Made by a program: the position numbers and the translations under genes | In this document: in pieces, positions 48,052-57,856 of the stretch | How positions within the stretch are numbered: position 1 is the first letter of the stretch | How the letters are laid out: every line of letters starts with the position of its first letter | Assembly (NCBI RefSeq): GCF_020615385.1 | Contig: NZ_JAJAVB010000015.1 | Coordinates: forward strand, 15,047 to 79,046 | Direction of reading: 5' to 3' | From: Jiella soli | GTDB lineage: Bacteria; Pseudomonadota; Alphaproteobacteria; Rhizobiales; Rhizobiaceae | DNA length: 64,000 nucleotides | Notes under the pieces: generated by a model | The model's database searches: none | The model's input: only the letters and a program-made list of their open reading frames with translations | What the model was told of the DNA's origin: nothing

Positions 48052-48071
48052 GACTTAAACCGCAGACTTAA
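48052..48071. promoter_or_regulatory. GACTTAA direct repeat upstream of ldtR
   Basis: Two GACTTAA heptamers at 48052-48058 and 48065-48071, 13 bp apart, lie about 82 bp upstream of the ldtR start. They resemble the pair upstream of the transpeptidase gene and may be autoregulatory LdtR sites. The spacing does not fit the CtrA box (TTAA-N7-TTAA). Confidence 0.4.
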
Positions 48072-48127
48072 TACGAGATTACACGATTAGAGACGATCCT
48101 CTTGCTTAACGATTTCCAGCACGTCCC

Positions 48128-48550
48128 TCAGTAGCCGCGGGAGGCGCGGTTCTCCCGCCAGGCGATCACCCTCAGCACCCCGAGCATCATCAGGCCCCAG
48201 GCGTGGAAGGCGAGCCAGTAGACTTCCTGGCCGAACAGCTCGGGAAAGCCGAGATGCATGACGCCTTCGGCGAGCGCGATGAGGACCCAGACCACCGCCC
48301 CCCAACCGGCCGTCATCCAGAGCCCGATGCCGGCGATCGGATAGAGCACGGCCAGCGCCGGCGCCGCCATCTTCCACCAGATCGGCATGAGATCGAAACG
48401 TCCGAGCGGACCCGGCTCGATGCCGACCAGTTTCGCCCAATAGCCGATGCCGGCGAAGAAGAGGATGACCGCCGAGAGTCGGTAGAGCCATATCGTCAGC
48501 CGGCGATTGAGACTCGCCGCCTTGTCTCGCGGAGACAGTTCGATGGTCAT
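48128..48550 (-). CDS. Small integral membrane protein (DUF6163-like)
   Basis: This protein of about 140 residues has four hydrophobic segments, near residues 20-42, 58-75, 80-105 and 112-132, with short loops such as GPLGRFDLMPIWWKMAAP. It ends in a hydrophilic RENRASRGY tail. I recall a conserved Rhizobiales family (DUF6163) in this place beside ldtR and hemB, but cannot verify it. The ATG at 48550 has GGAGAG at a good distance; an ATG at 48559 is too close to it. No function is known. Confidence 0.65.
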   Translation of the reverse strand: MTIELSPRDKAASLNRRLTIWLYRLSAVILFFAGIGYWAKLVGIEPGPLGRFDLMPIWWKMAAPALAVLYPIAGIGLWMTAGWGAVVWVLIALAEGVMHLGFPELFGQEVYWLAFHAWGLMMLGVLRVIAWRENRASRGY

Positions 48551-48963
48551 GATCGTCATCTCTCCAGAGCACGCTGCGGACCCGCCTCATCATCGGCGAC
48601 CGTGGCGGCTATTTGGCGCGCGAACCTGTTCCCGAGCGCTCCTGCGCAAACCGCCACGGCGCTGGCGCAAAGCTCGCGATGCCAGTCCCGTCATCAAAGA
48701 ACATGCCTGCCCGACGCGGCAAGGCGGGGAACTGCCGGGCCTGCTCCGATTCACGCCCTCGGCCTTTCCGCGCGAAGCCGACGCTTTCGCCTTGCGGCAC
48801 AGAGGACCGGGTTCGTCCGGCCATCTCCGAAATCTTGCGGTAACCGGTCGGAAGGCCTACCGAAGCGGGAGCGGGCGCGTCAACGCCCGTCCACCGCTTG
48901 CCCGCTTCCCGGACGAGGGCCGGGCGTCGGCGCCGGAGGACAACCATCGTGACGGTGAAAGAC
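48551..48963. other. Gene-free stretch before hemB
   Basis: About 400 bp lie between the divergent membrane-protein gene and hemB. Frames here are short and Arg/Pro rich, with no supported gene. GGAGG at 48935-48939 lies 9 bases before a GTG at 48949, giving an alternative hemB start. No clear promoter or RNA fold is seen. Confidence 0.45.
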
Positions 48964-50004
48964 ATGACTTCATTCGCCCCTTCCCATGAAGCGATCACCG
49001 AGCGGATCGACAGCGCGACCGGCGGGCTGCGCATGCGACGCCTGCGGCAGGCGGACTGGACGAGGCGGCTCGTGCGCGAAACGGCGGTCTCGGTCAACGA
49101 TTTGATCTGGCCGATCTTCGTGCGCGACGGCGAAGGCGAACCGCAGCCGGTCGCCTCGATGCCCGGCGTCTCGCGGCTGTCGGTCGCCGGCTGCGTCGAG
49201 GCGGCCAAGCGCGCCCGTGACCTCGGCATTCCAGTCCTTGCGCTGTTTCCCTACACCGATCCGGGCAAGCGCGACGAGACCGGTTCGGAAGCGCTCAACG
49301 AAGCCAATCTCGTCTGCCGGGCCTCGCGCGCGATCAAGACGGCGGTGCCGGAGGTCGGCATTCTCTGCGACGTCGCGCTCGACCCCTATACCAGCCACGG
49401 CCATGACGGCGTCATGAAGGGCGAGACGATCCTCAACGATGAATCGGTCGAACTTCTCTGCCGGCAGGCGGTCGTCCAGGCCGATGCCGGCTGCGACATC
49501 ATCGGCCCGTCGGACATGATGGACGGCCGCGTCGCCTGCATCCGTGCCGCGCTCGACGAAGCCGGCCATCGCGACACGATGATCATGGCCTACAGCGCCA
49601 AATACGCCTCCGCCTTCTATGGCCCGTTCCGCGACGCGGTCGGCTCCGGCGGCATGCTGAAGGGCGACAAGCGGACCTATCAGATGGACTATGGCAACAC
49701 CGACGAAGCCACGCGCGAAGCCGCGCAGGACATCGCCGAAGGCGCCGACATGATCATGGTCAAGCCGGGCCTGCCCTATCTCGACGTGCTGGCGCGGCTC
49801 GCGCGCGAATTCGGCGTACCGACCTTCGCCTACCAGACTTCGGGCGAATACTCTATGATCATGGCGTCGGCCGAACGCGGCTGGCTCGACGCGCCGAAGG
49901 CGATGATGGAGACGCTCGCCGCCTACAAGCGGGCGGGCGCAGCCGGCGTCCTCAGCTACTTCTCGCCCCACGTAGCAGAAGCATTGCGCACCGTCCCGCG
50001 CTGA
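48964..50004 (+). CDS. hemB: Delta-aminolevulinic acid dehydratase (Mg-type)
   Basis: This enzyme of about 346 residues joins two 5-aminolevulinates into porphobilinogen for haem. The Schiff-base lysines lie in MIMAYSAKYASAFYGPFRD and MIMVKPGLPYLD. The metal-site stretch is CDVALDPYTSHGHDG: the three zinc cysteines of the animal/E. coli enzyme are replaced by Asp and other residues, which marks the magnesium or metal-independent class usual in alphaproteobacteria. The ATG at 48964 is used; a GTG at 48949 has the better ribosome site and may be the true start. Confidence 0.95.
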   Translation: MTSFAPSHEAITERIDSATGGLRMRRLRQADWTRRLVRETAVSVNDLIWPIFVRDGEGEPQPVASMPGVSRLSVAGCVEAAKRARDLGIPVLALFPYTDPGKRDETGSEALNEANLVCRASRAIKTAVPEVGILCDVALDPYTSHGHDGVMKGETILNDESVELLCRQAVVQADAGCDIIGPSDMMDGRVACIRAALDEAGHRDTMIMAYSAKYASAFYGPFRDAVGSGGMLKGDKRTYQMDYGNTDEATREAAQDIAEGADMIMVKPGLPYLDVLARLAREFGVPTFAYQTSGEYSMIMASAERGWLDAPKAMMETLAAYKRAGAAGVLSYFSPHVAEALRTVPR

Positions 50005-50127
50005 AGTCCGCCCGGCTGCAGCGGGTGCAAGAGCCAGGCTGCTACCGGCTGAGGGCCCGCAGTATTGCACCGGCAATCGAACATACCCATCTCGAACGCA
50101 ACAGAGACACTTCGAGAAGGAACCGCC

Positions 50128-50604
50128 GTGACCGACTTCACCGCTCCGCGCACCAGGGAATACGATCCGCGATCGCTCGATCAGCCGCGGCTCTATTCAG
50201 GCGTCCGCACGCGGCGGATGGTCTCCTTCCTGATCGACTACACGATCGTGCTGCTGCTGATGATCCCGGCGGCGATCGTCGTGTTCTTCCTCGGCATCCT
50301 GTCCTTCGGGCTGGGTTGGAGCCTCTATGCCATTCTCTTCCCGGTGGTCGCGATCCCCTATGTCGGCTTCACCATGGGCGGGTCTCACCAGGCGACACCT
50401 GGAATGCGGTTTGCCAATGTCCGCGTGGCGCGGCTCGATGGCGAACGCGTCGATCCGGCGATCGCGGTCCTGCATGGGGTGATCTTCTGGGCGGCGAACG
50501 CGGTGCTGACGCCGTTCGTCCTGCTCGTCGCCCTGTTCACCCCTCGCAAGCAGCTCCTGCAGGATCTCCTGCTCGGAACGGTGGTCGTGCGCAACGATCG
50601 CTGA
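50128..50604 (+). CDS. RDD-family membrane protein
   Basis: This 158-residue protein starts from a GTG at 50128 that has GAAGGA seven bases before it. The RDD domain begins with the motif arginine and aspartates in TRRMVSFLIDYTIVLLL and carries three membrane segments, with GGSHQATPGMRFANVRV between the second and third. RDD proteins are thought to be small transporters or channels of unclear function. It follows hemB by 123 bp and ends in a strong terminator. Confidence 0.85.
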   Translation: MTDFTAPRTREYDPRSLDQPRLYSGVRTRRMVSFLIDYTIVLLLMIPAAIVVFFLGILSFGLGWSLYAILFPVVAIPYVGFTMGGSHQATPGMRFANVRVARLDGERVDPAIAVLHGVIFWAANAVLTPFVLLVALFTPRKQLLQDLLLGTVVVRNDR

Positions 50605-50627
50605 TTCTCGATCGAGGCAGCCAGACC

Positions 50628-50669
50628 TTTGACGGCCGGCTCCGCGGCGACGCGGAGCCGGCCGTTTTG
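50628..50669 (+). terminator. Rho-independent terminator after the RDD gene
   Basis: GGCCGGCTCCGC (50634-50645) pairs perfectly with GCGGAGCCGGCC (50652-50663) around a six-base loop, and GTTTTG follows. It ends the hemB-RDD region. Confidence 0.9.
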
Positions 50670-50812
50670 CGTCCAGAGGCATCCACCGCTCGCGGATTTC
50701 GGCGCTCGCCCTCGGCGTTGAACGGTGCGGCAGGGGCGAGATGCCGCAAACGGCTTGCCACGAAACGGTGTGGCGGGGATAAGGTCGCGCGGGAAACAAG
50801 ACGCGGCGGTAC

Positions 50813-52639
50813 ATGGATTCGCTCCACATCTGGCTCACCTATGCTCTCATTCTGGCGAGCGTGGTGGGCTATGCGATCGAGCGCTGGCCGATCGAGGCAG
50901 TGGCGGCGGCTTCGCTCAGCGCCTTTCTGCTCCTGTTCTCGGCCCTGCCCTTCCGCGACGCGGCCGGCGCTCCTGTCACGAGCGGCGACCTTCTGTCCGG
51001 CTTTGCAAACCCCGCGCTCATCACCGTCCTCTCGCTGCTGATCGTCGGACAGGGCCTGTTCGCGACCGACGCGATGTCGCGGCCGACGCAATGGCTGGCG
51101 CGGGTCGGCGGCTCGGCAGGAACCGGCGCGATCGCGCTGATCCTGGTCAGTGCCGCCCTGCTCTCCGCCTTCCTCAACAATACGCCGGTGGTGGTGATCT
51201 TCATCCCGATCCTGACCATGATGGCGACCCAGCGCGGCATCCACCCGGCGCATGTCTTCATGCCGCTGTCCTTCCTGTCGATCCTCGGCGGCCTCACGAC
51301 GATGATCGGCTCCTCCACCAACCTCCTCGTCGCAGGCGTCGCGGCCCGCTCGAACATCCATCTCGGCTTCTTCGACATCACCATCCCGGGCCTCGCCATC
51401 GCGGTGGTCGGAGCGATCTACGTCATCCGGGTCATGCCGCGGATCCTGACGCCGCGGGAGGGATCCGACGGCCGGTTCGTCGATTCCGGCGGCAAGCAGT
51501 TCCTCGGCGAGATCGACATCGTCGAGGGGCACGCCTATCTCGGCTTGAAGGCGCGCGCCGGCCTCTTTCCCGGCCTTGGCGACCTGACGCCGCGGATGAT
51601 CATCCGCGACAACCAGACAATCCTGCCGCCCTTCGACGACATCGCGCTGTCGGAAGGCGATCGGCTGATCGTCACGGCGACGCGCCGGGCCTTCTCCAAG
51701 GCGCTCTCTTCCGGGAACCTCAAGATCAAGACGCTCGACCCGTCGGGCGATGAGAGCGGCAAGAAGGCGAACAAGATCGGGCCGGACATGGTAATGGCCG
51801 AAGCCGTGGTCGCTCCAGGCTCGCGCTATGCCGGCCGAACCATGCAGTATTCCGGCCTCAGAACGCAGTTCGGCATCACCCTGTTCGGCCTGCAGCGCAA
51901 GAGCCGGATGGCGCGCGCGGCGCTGTCCGAGATAAGGCTCGAGCCGGGCGACACGCTGCTTTTGTGCGGACGCGAGCCGGCGATCGCGGCGCTCCGAGGC
52001 AATCACGACCTTCTCCTGCTCGAATATTCGGCGCAAGCCATCCCGCAAAGCGCCAAGGCGAAGATCGCCGCCGGCATCTTCCTCGCGATCGTCCTCTTCT
52101 CGGCCGCGGGGATCCTGCCGATCGAGGTGCTGGCGATGACGGGCGCGGTCCTGATGGTCGCGACCGGCTGCCTGACGCTCGGCGAGGCCGCGCGCTCGGT
52201 CGACCGATCCATCTTCATGCTGATCGGCGCCTCGATTGCGGCAGCGACGGCGCTGGAGCGCACCGGTGGCGCCGCGCTGATCGCCGACGCAACGGTGGAT
52301 GCGCTCTCCGGCCTTCCACCGGCCGTCCTCCTGTCCGGCTTCTTCCTCGTCATCGCCGTCATGACGAATTTCCTGTCGAACAACGCGACGGCGGTCTTGT
52401 TCACACCCATCGCCCTCGACATATCCCGTCGCATCGGCTCGCCGCCGGAAGCCTGGCTCGCCTGCGTCATCTTCGGAGCCAACGCATCCTTCGCGACGCC
52501 GATCGGTTACCAGACCAATCTTCTCGTGATGGGTCCGGGGCGCTATCGTTTCGCAGACTTCGCAAAGGCCGGTATTCCGCTCGTCCTCCTCGTATGGTTA
52601 ACATTTTCGCTGGTTGGTCCATGGTACTATTCGCTTTGA
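50813..52639 (+). CDS. SLC13-family permease with two RCK-C domains
   Basis: This 608-residue protein has the divalent-anion:sodium symporter fold with about ten to twelve membrane segments. The SLC13 hairpin signatures are visible as [16 protein letters not shown] and SSTNLLVAG in the first half, and [20 protein letters not shown] with [10 protein letters not shown] in the second. Two cytoplasmic TrkA-C (RCK-C) domains are inserted between (residues of about 220-300 and 315-395), a layout common in putative sulfate or dicarboxylate carriers. The substrate is unknown. The bpt gene follows 16 bp on, so they may be co-transcribed. Confidence 0.87.
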   Translation: MDSLHIWLTYALILASVVGYAIERWPIEAVAAASLSAFLLLFSALPFRDAAGAPVTSGDLLSGFANPALITVLSLLIVGQGLFATDAMSRPTQWLARVGGSAGTGAIALILVSAALLSAFLNNTPVVVIFIPILTMMATQRGIHPAHVFMPLSFLSILGGLTTMIGSSTNLLVAGVAARSNIHLGFFDITIPGLAIAVVGAIYVIRVMPRILTPREGSDGRFVDSGGKQFLGEIDIVEGHAYLGLKARAGLFPGLGDLTPRMIIRDNQTILPPFDDIALSEGDRLIVTATRRAFSKALSSGNLKIKTLDPSGDESGKKANKIGPDMVMAEAVVAPGSRYAGRTMQYSGLRTQFGITLFGLQRKSRMARAALSEIRLEPGDTLLLCGREPAIAALRGNHDLLLLEYSAQAIPQSAKAKIAAGIFLAIVLFSAAGILPIEVLAMTGAVLMVATGCLTLGEAARSVDRSIFMLIGASIAAATALERTGGAALIADATVDALSGLPPAVLLSGFFLVIAVMTNFLSNNATAVLFTPIALDISRRIGSPPEAWLACVIFGANASFATPIGYQTNLLVMGPGRYRFADFAKAGIPLVLLVWLTFSLVGPWYYSL

Positions 52640-52655
52640 GGGAGGACGGCCGGCC

Positions 52656-53405
52656 GTGACAGTGCATCATCCGCAGACGCCGCAGTTCTTTCTTACCTCG
52701 CCCTCGCCCTGCCCCTATCTGCCAGGCCAGGCGGAGCGGAAAGTGTTCACCCACCTCGTCGGCGAGCGGGGGCAGGCCCTGCTCGACCTTCTGAGCCAGG
52801 GCGGCTTCCGCCGCAGCCAGAACATCGCCTACCGCCCGGCCTGCGAGCGCTGCAGAGCCTGCGTCTCGGTCCGCATCCTGGTCGACGAGTTCCAGCCGGG
52901 CCGGTCGATGCGCCGGGTCCTGTCGCGCAATTCGGACCTTGTGGGCCGCATCGGCGATCCGGAACCGACGACCGAACAGTATTCACTGTTCCGTAGCTAT
53001 CTGGACGACCGCCACGCCCGCGGCGGCATGTCGGAAATGAGCGTCCTCGACTACGCCATGATGGTCGAGGACAGTCAGGTCGAGACCAAGCTCATCCAGT
53101 ACCGCAAGCGTGGGCCGGACTCGTCCTTCTCGCGCCGATCGGACGGAGATCTCGTCGCCGTTGCCCTGTCCGACGTGATGAGCGACGGCATGTCGATGGT
53201 CTATTCCTTCTACGATCCGGAGGAATACGATCGCAGCCTTGGCACCTACATGATCCTCGACCATGTCGAGCGCACGCGGAAGCTCGGCCTGCCCTATCTC
53301 TATCTCGGCTATTGGGTGAACGGCTCGCGCAAGATGGACTACAAGATCCGCTTCCAGCCGCAGGAGCATCTCGGCCCCAAGGGCTGGGAGCGCTACCAGG
53401 GCTGA
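52656..53405 (+). CDS. bpt: Aspartate/glutamate leucyltransferase (Bpt)
   Basis: This 249-residue enzyme transfers leucine from Leu-tRNA to proteins with N-terminal Asp or Glu, marking them for ClpS/ClpAP degradation (bacterial N-degron pathway). It shows [38 protein letters not shown] and the C-terminal [17 protein letters not shown] and RFQPQEHLG. The GTG at 52656 follows GGGAGG; the longer frame overlaps the permease end. Cys residues in the CPYLPGQ and CERCRAC stretches are typical of the ATE superfamily. Confidence 0.94.
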   Translation: MTVHHPQTPQFFLTSPSPCPYLPGQAERKVFTHLVGERGQALLDLLSQGGFRRSQNIAYRPACERCRACVSVRILVDEFQPGRSMRRVLSRNSDLVGRIGDPEPTTEQYSLFRSYLDDRHARGGMSEMSVLDYAMMVEDSQVETKLIQYRKRGPDSSFSRRSDGDLVAVALSDVMSDGMSMVYSFYDPEEYDRSLGTYMILDHVERTRKLGLPYLYLGYWVNGSRKMDYKIRFQPQEHLGPKGWERYQG

Positions 53406-53501
53406 GACCACCGGCGCCCGCGACCTGCCGGGCCCTTCATGCGCCGATGTCGCGGCCGCGCATGCCGGGCGGCCGCCGAACCGGGCAATGTCGAGCCATC
53501 C

Positions 53502-54431
53502 ATGACCGCATCCTCCCTCAACGTCGACGCGGCAACGCCTCCCACCTCGGCCCAAGGCCTGTCCATCGTCGGCTTCGGCGGCCTCGTTCTGTCGGTGGAC
53601 GTCCCGCTGATCCGGCTGTCGGAGAGCGGGTTCTGGACCGTGCTCCTGATCCGTGGCCTGCTGACCTTCCTCGTCGCCGTCGCGGTCTGGTGGGTGGACG
53701 GCAAGGTCACGCAGCGGCGCCGGAAGCTGATCGCCGGCAGGTCCGGTCTTGTCGTCACGGCACTCTATGCGCTGGCTGCGACCACCTTCATCGTCGCGGT
53801 CTTCCACACGAGCGCCGCCAATGTCGTCTTCATTCTCGCATTCAATCCGATGTTCGCGGCGATCCTTTCCTGGCTGATCGCCGGCGAAAAACCGTCGACG
53901 GCAACGCTCCTGGCGATCCCGGCAACGCTCGCGGGCGTGTTCCTCATCATCGGCGCCGGCCTGACCACCGGCCATTGGTATGGCGACATCGCCGCCCTCG
54001 CCACCGCCTTCCTCATCGCACTCGCGATCACCATCGCCCGGCGCAGCCGCACCGACATGCGGTATGCCTCGGCCCTCGGAGCCGTGGTGCCGGCGGTCTT
54101 CGCGATCCCGTTCGTCGCGGGCGAAGGGCTGCAATCCGATGCAATCGTCTGGCTTGTCCTCGACGGGGGCTTGGTGCTGCCTCTCGCCACCATCTGCCTG
54201 GCCCTCGGCCCGATGCTGGTTCCTGCCCCTGCGGTGTCGATGGCCTATCTCCTGGAGACGGTGCTGGCGCCGCTCTGGATCTGGCTGATCTTCGGCGAAC
54301 GACCCCTGGACCTCGCACTCGCCGGCGGGGCCATCGTCGTCGTCACGCTACTCGCGCATTCAGCCGCCGAGCTCACACGCATAAGGCGCTCGGCCGCTCC
54401 GCCCCTTCGGCGGCCGTTCACCCACGGCTGA
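53502..54431 (+). CDS. EamA/DMT-family transporter
   Basis: This 309-residue protein has about ten hydrophobic segments in two homologous halves. The EamA pattern is clear: VVFILAFNPMFAAILSWLIAGEKPS in the first half (residues of about 107-130) and AYLLETVLAPLWIWLIFGERP in the second, with the typical acidic-Lys/Arg end of segment five. Substrates in this family range from amino acids to metabolite efflux, and none can be assigned. It begins 97 bp after bpt and has no obvious own terminator before the HTH-GNAT gene. Confidence 0.87.
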   Translation: MTASSLNVDAATPPTSAQGLSIVGFGGLVLSVDVPLIRLSESGFWTVLLIRGLLTFLVAVAVWWVDGKVTQRRRKLIAGRSGLVVTALYALAATTFIVAVFHTSAANVVFILAFNPMFAAILSWLIAGEKPSTATLLAIPATLAGVFLIIGAGLTTGHWYGDIAALATAFLIALAITIARRSRTDMRYASALGAVVPAVFAIPFVAGEGLQSDAIVWLVLDGGLVLPLATICLALGPMLVPAPAVSMAYLLETVLAPLWIWLIFGERPLDLALAGGAIVVVTLLAHSAAELTRIRRSAAPPLRRPFTHG

Positions 54432-54454
54432 CCCCGATTGACCGGTGAATTTAT

Positions 54455-54468
54455 CTGACTTAAGTCAG
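54455..54468. promoter_or_regulatory. Perfect palindrome at the HTH-GNAT start
   Basis: CTGACTTAAGTCAG is a perfect 14-bp palindrome ending four bases before the ATG at 54473. A TTGACC box (54438-54443) with 16 bases to TTAAGT would place the palindrome over the -10. A MarR-family protein is encoded directly downstream, so autoregulation is plausible. Confidence 0.6.
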
Positions 54469-54472
54469 GTAT

Positions 54473-55348
54473 ATGCGATCCGATCCCATCTCCCGCTTCC
54501 GCCGCTTCAGCCGCACCGTGACAGCCGAGGTCGGCGCGCTCGACACCTCCTTCCTCGGACGCGGGCGCTCGCTGGGTACCGCCCGCGTTCTCAACGCCAT
54601 CGGCCATGGCCGGACCGATGTCGCGGCGGTGCGAGAATATCTCGGTCTCGACTCGGGCCTGATGAGCCGGCTCCTGCGCCAGCTGGAGGACGAAGGCCTC
54701 GTCGAGACGCTCGCGCACGAGGAGGATGCGCGGCGGCGCGTGGCGCGTCTTACTGCGGCGGGACAGCGTGAGTTCGAAGCCTATGAAGCGCTGTCCGACG
54801 AGCGGGCGGAAGCGACGCTCGCGCGCCATCCCCATCCCGAGGCGCTGCTCGCCGCAATGGACCTCGTCGCCTCCGCCCTCGGCCGCGACCGCATCGCGAT
54901 CGAGGAAGCCGACCCGCTGAGCGATCCTGCGCGCTACTGCCTCGGCGAATATTATGCGGAACTCGCCCGGCGTTTCGAGCGCGGCTTCGACGTGTCCCTG
55001 TCTCGCGATCCGGACGCACGCGACATGACCTGGCCGCGCGGGGTCTTTCTCCTGGCGATCTCCGATGGCCTGCCGATCGGTTGTGTCGGCCTCAAGGGAT
55101 CGGGCGGGGAGACCGCCGAGATCAAGCGGCTCTGGGTCGCGCCATCGGCTCGTGGCCTCGGCCTCGCCCGGCGCCTGATGGAAGCATCCGAGGACGCCGC
55201 ACGCGGACTTGGGATTCGCATCCTCCGGCTCGACACCAACAGCGCCCTACCCGAAGCGCTCCAGCTCTATCAAAAGACGGGCTGGACCGAGATCGACCGG
55301 TTCAACGACGATCCCTACCCGGACGTGTTCTTCGAAAAGCAGCTATGA
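54473..55348 (+). CDS. Fused MarR-type HTH / GNAT acetyltransferase
   Basis: This 291-residue protein joins a DNA-binding domain to an enzyme domain. Residues 1-140 form a MarR winged helix (RVLNAIGHGRTDVAAVREYL, SGLMSRLLRQLEDEGLVET, HEEDARRRVARLTAAG). Residues 145-291 form a GNAT N-acetyltransferase with the acetyl-CoA loop RLWVAPSARGLGLARRLME and LRLDTNSALPEALQLYQKTG. The dual layout is a known family in proteobacteria whose substrate is unresolved. A perfect palindrome at its start suggests that it represses itself. The wing is acidic and the acetyltransferase part looks intact. Confidence 0.93.
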   Translation: MRSDPISRFRRFSRTVTAEVGALDTSFLGRGRSLGTARVLNAIGHGRTDVAAVREYLGLDSGLMSRLLRQLEDEGLVETLAHEEDARRRVARLTAAGQREFEAYEALSDERAEATLARHPHPEALLAAMDLVASALGRDRIAIEEADPLSDPARYCLGEYYAELARRFERGFDVSLSRDPDARDMTWPRGVFLLAISDGLPIGCVGLKGSGGETAEIKRLWVAPSARGLGLARRLMEASEDAARGLGIRILRLDTNSALPEALQLYQKTGWTEIDRFNDDPYPDVFFEKQL

Positions 55349-55378
55349 CCGGATGTAGCCGGGCCACCGGCCCCGCGG

Positions 55379-57631
55379 TCAGCCCGCGAACTTGTTCGAC
55401 TTCGGAAAGCCCTTCGGCACCAGGCGCCCGGCCTGTGCGCGATCGCCGCGCCATTCGAGGAGCTCGTTCTCGGAACGCGTGAAGCTCCGGCCCGCCGAAT
55501 CCGTCCAGGTCAGCCCGTCCGCCATCTTGAAGACGGTGACGTCCGAGACGCCGCCATCCTTGTAGCGCTGCAGCCGGACGCCCTTGCCTCGCGCCATCTG
55601 CGGCACCTGCGAGAGCGGGAAGACCAGCATCTTGCGGTTCTCGCCGACGATGGCGACCGTGTTGCCCTCGCCGATCGTAACGGCAAAGCGCAGGACAGCG
55701 CCGCCGGTGACATTGACCAGCTGCTTGCCCTTGCGGGTTGCCGACAGCATCTCGGCCTCGCTGGCGGTGAAGCCGTTGCCGTCGGAGGAGACCAGCAGCC
55801 GGACGCGTTCCGGCTCGGCCACGAAGGCGACGGCGATGTCCTGGTCGTCGTCCATCTCGACCGCGAGACGGATCGGCTCACCCTGTCCGCGCCCACCCGG
55901 AAGCTTGTCGGCCAGCAGCGTGAAAGCCCGCCCGCCGGTCGACAGGAAGATGAGCTTGTCCGTCGTCATGGCGTGGAAGGCGAGCTTCAGCCCGTCGCCC
56001 TCGCGGAAGGACAGCGCCCCGGGATCCGTCAGATGCCCCTTCATGCCGCGCAGGAAGCCCTTCTGCGACAGGACCACGGTGACCGGCTCCTTCTCGATGA
56101 ACGCCGTCGTGATATCGTCGAGCGCATGGTTCGGCGCGTCGGCGAACATGGTGCGGCGCTTGCCGAGCTTGGTCTTCTTGGAGAAGGTCTCGCGCACCGC
56201 CCGGACCTCGGCGGCGATCTTGTCCCACTGCTGGGCCTCGGAAGCGAGCAGCGCTTCCTTCTCCGCCTTCTCGACGGTGAGATCGTCGAACTCGCGCTTC
56301 AGCTCGATCTCCTCGAGCTTGCGCAGCGAGCGCAAACGCATGTTGAGGATCGCCTCGGCCTGAACGTCGGTCAGCTCGAACCGCCGGATCATCTCCGCCT
56401 TCGGCTCGTCCTCCTCGCGGATGATCCGGATCACCTCGTCGATATTGAGGAAGGCGATCAGATAGCCGGCCAGGATCTCGAGCCGTCGTTCGATCTGGCC
56501 GAGCCGGTGCCGTGCTCGCCGCAGCAGGACCTGGCGCTGGTGGGCGAGCCACTCCGACAGCGCCTCCTTCAGCGACAGGACCTTCGGCACCTTGCCGCCG
56601 GACAACACGTTCATATTCAGCGGAATGCGGCTTTCGAGATCCGTCAGCCGGAACAGCGATTCCATCAGGATCGCGGGATCGACCGTCCGGCTCTTCGGCT
56701 CGATAACGATCCTGACGTCCTCGGCGGATTCGTCGCGGATGTCGGCCAGAAGCGGCAGTTTCCTGGCTTGCAGGAGTTCGGCGATCTTCTCGATCAGCTT
56801 CGACTTCTGGACCTGGTACGGGATCTCGGTGACGACGACGACATAATTGCCGCGGCCGACATCCTCCTTCTCCCAGCGCGCGCGGACCCGGAACGAACCC
56901 CTGCCGGTCTCGTAGGCCTCGCGGATCTGGGACTGGCTGTCGACGATCACGCCGCCGGTCGGAAAGTCGGGGCCCTGCACCGAGCGCAGCAGCGTATCGG
57001 TGGTGGCGTCCGGATGCTCGATCAGCTTCAGCGCCGCATCGCAAAGCTCCGCCGCGTTGTGCGGCGGGATCGAGGTAGCCATTCCCACCGCGATGCCCGA
57101 GGAGCCGTTGGCCAGAAGGTTCGGGAAGGCGCCGGGCAGGACGACCGGCTCCTCGTCCTCCTCGTTGTAGGTCGGGCGGAAATCGACCGCGTCCTCGTCG
57201 ATGCCGCGCAGGAGCAGCATCGCGACGTCGGTCATCCGCGCCTCGGTGTAGCGCATGGCCGCGGCACTATCGCCGTCGACATTGCCGAAATTGCCCTGCC
57301 CGTCGATCAGCGGATAGCGGACGGAAAAGTCCTGGCTGAGGCGCACCAGCGCGTCGTAGATCGCCGCGTCGCCATGCGGATGGAACTTGCCCATCACGTC
57401 GCCGACGATGCGCGCACACTTCTTGTAGCCTTGGCCGGGATCGAGCCGAAGGACACGCATGGCATGGACGATGCGGCGGTGGACCGGCTTCAGCCCGTCG
57501 CGCACGTCCGGCAGCGCGCGGCCCATGATCGTCGACAAAGCATAGGCGAGGTAGCGCTCCTCGAGCGCCGCCTTCAGATCGATCGGTTCGATGTCGCCGC
57601 CGCCGGGCGGCTGGTCCGCTGCCTTACCCAT
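55379..57631 (-). CDS. parC: DNA topoisomerase IV subunit A
   Basis: This 750-residue type II topoisomerase subunit, with ParE, decatenates replicated chromosomes. It shows [40 protein letters not shown], the active-site tyrosine in [10 protein letters not shown] and [20 protein letters not shown]. ParC is favoured over GyrA because the C-terminal part is short and lacks the GyrA-box form QRRGGKG; it instead has [15 protein letters not shown]. The ATG at 57631 is preferred to one at 57667. It stands alone on the minus strand. Confidence 0.92.
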   Translation of the reverse strand: MGKAADQPPGGGDIEPIDLKAALEERYLAYALSTIMGRALPDVRDGLKPVHRRIVHAMRVLRLDPGQGYKKCARIVGDVMGKFHPHGDAAIYDALVRLSQDFSVRYPLIDGQGNFGNVDGDSAAAMRYTEARMTDVAMLLLRGIDEDAVDFRPTYNEEDEEPVVLPGAFPNLLANGSSGIAVGMATSIPPHNAAELCDAALKLIEHPDATTDTLLRSVQGPDFPTGGVIVDSQSQIREAYETGRGSFRVRARWEKEDVGRGNYVVVVTEIPYQVQKSKLIEKIAELLQARKLPLLADIRDESAEDVRIVIEPKSRTVDPAILMESLFRLTDLESRIPLNMNVLSGGKVPKVLSLKEALSEWLAHQRQVLLRRARHRLGQIERRLEILAGYLIAFLNIDEVIRIIREEDEPKAEMIRRFELTDVQAEAILNMRLRSLRKLEEIELKREFDDLTVEKAEKEALLASEAQQWDKIAAEVRAVRETFSKKTKLGKRRTMFADAPNHALDDITTAFIEKEPVTVVLSQKGFLRGMKGHLTDPGALSFREGDGLKLAFHAMTTDKLIFLSTGGRAFTLLADKLPGGRGQGEPIRLAVEMDDDQDIAVAFVAEPERVRLLVSSDGNGFTASEAEMLSATRKGKQLVNVTGGAVLRFAVTIGEGNTVAIVGENRKMLVFPLSQVPQMARGKGVRLQRYKDGGVSDVTVFKMADGLTWTDSAGRSFTRSENELLEWRGDRAQAGRLVPKGFPKSNKFAG

Positions 57632-57856
57632 GCCGGTTCGTCTAGGCCACAGCCTCCCGGAGAACAAGAGCAGAACGCCCCCGTCCCCAGACTTTTTGCA
57701 CGATCCGCGGCCGGCCGCAGCCGCGTCGCATGGCCGCCCCTTCTCGGCCTCATCGATCCGTCATAGATTGGCGCACACGTCCGTTCTAGAATGCGGAACG
57801 GGGCAAGGGCTCACCCGCTCGCATAGCGGCGGAGAGTCAACGCGAAAGGCTTCTTC

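Noticed and set aside
47204-48071. CtrA cell-cycle boxes
   Set aside because: The TTAA pairs are separated by 9-10 bases, not the 7 of the CtrA consensus.
55379-57631. Assignment as gyrA
   Set aside because: The C-terminal domain is short and lacks the GyrA box, so parC fits better.
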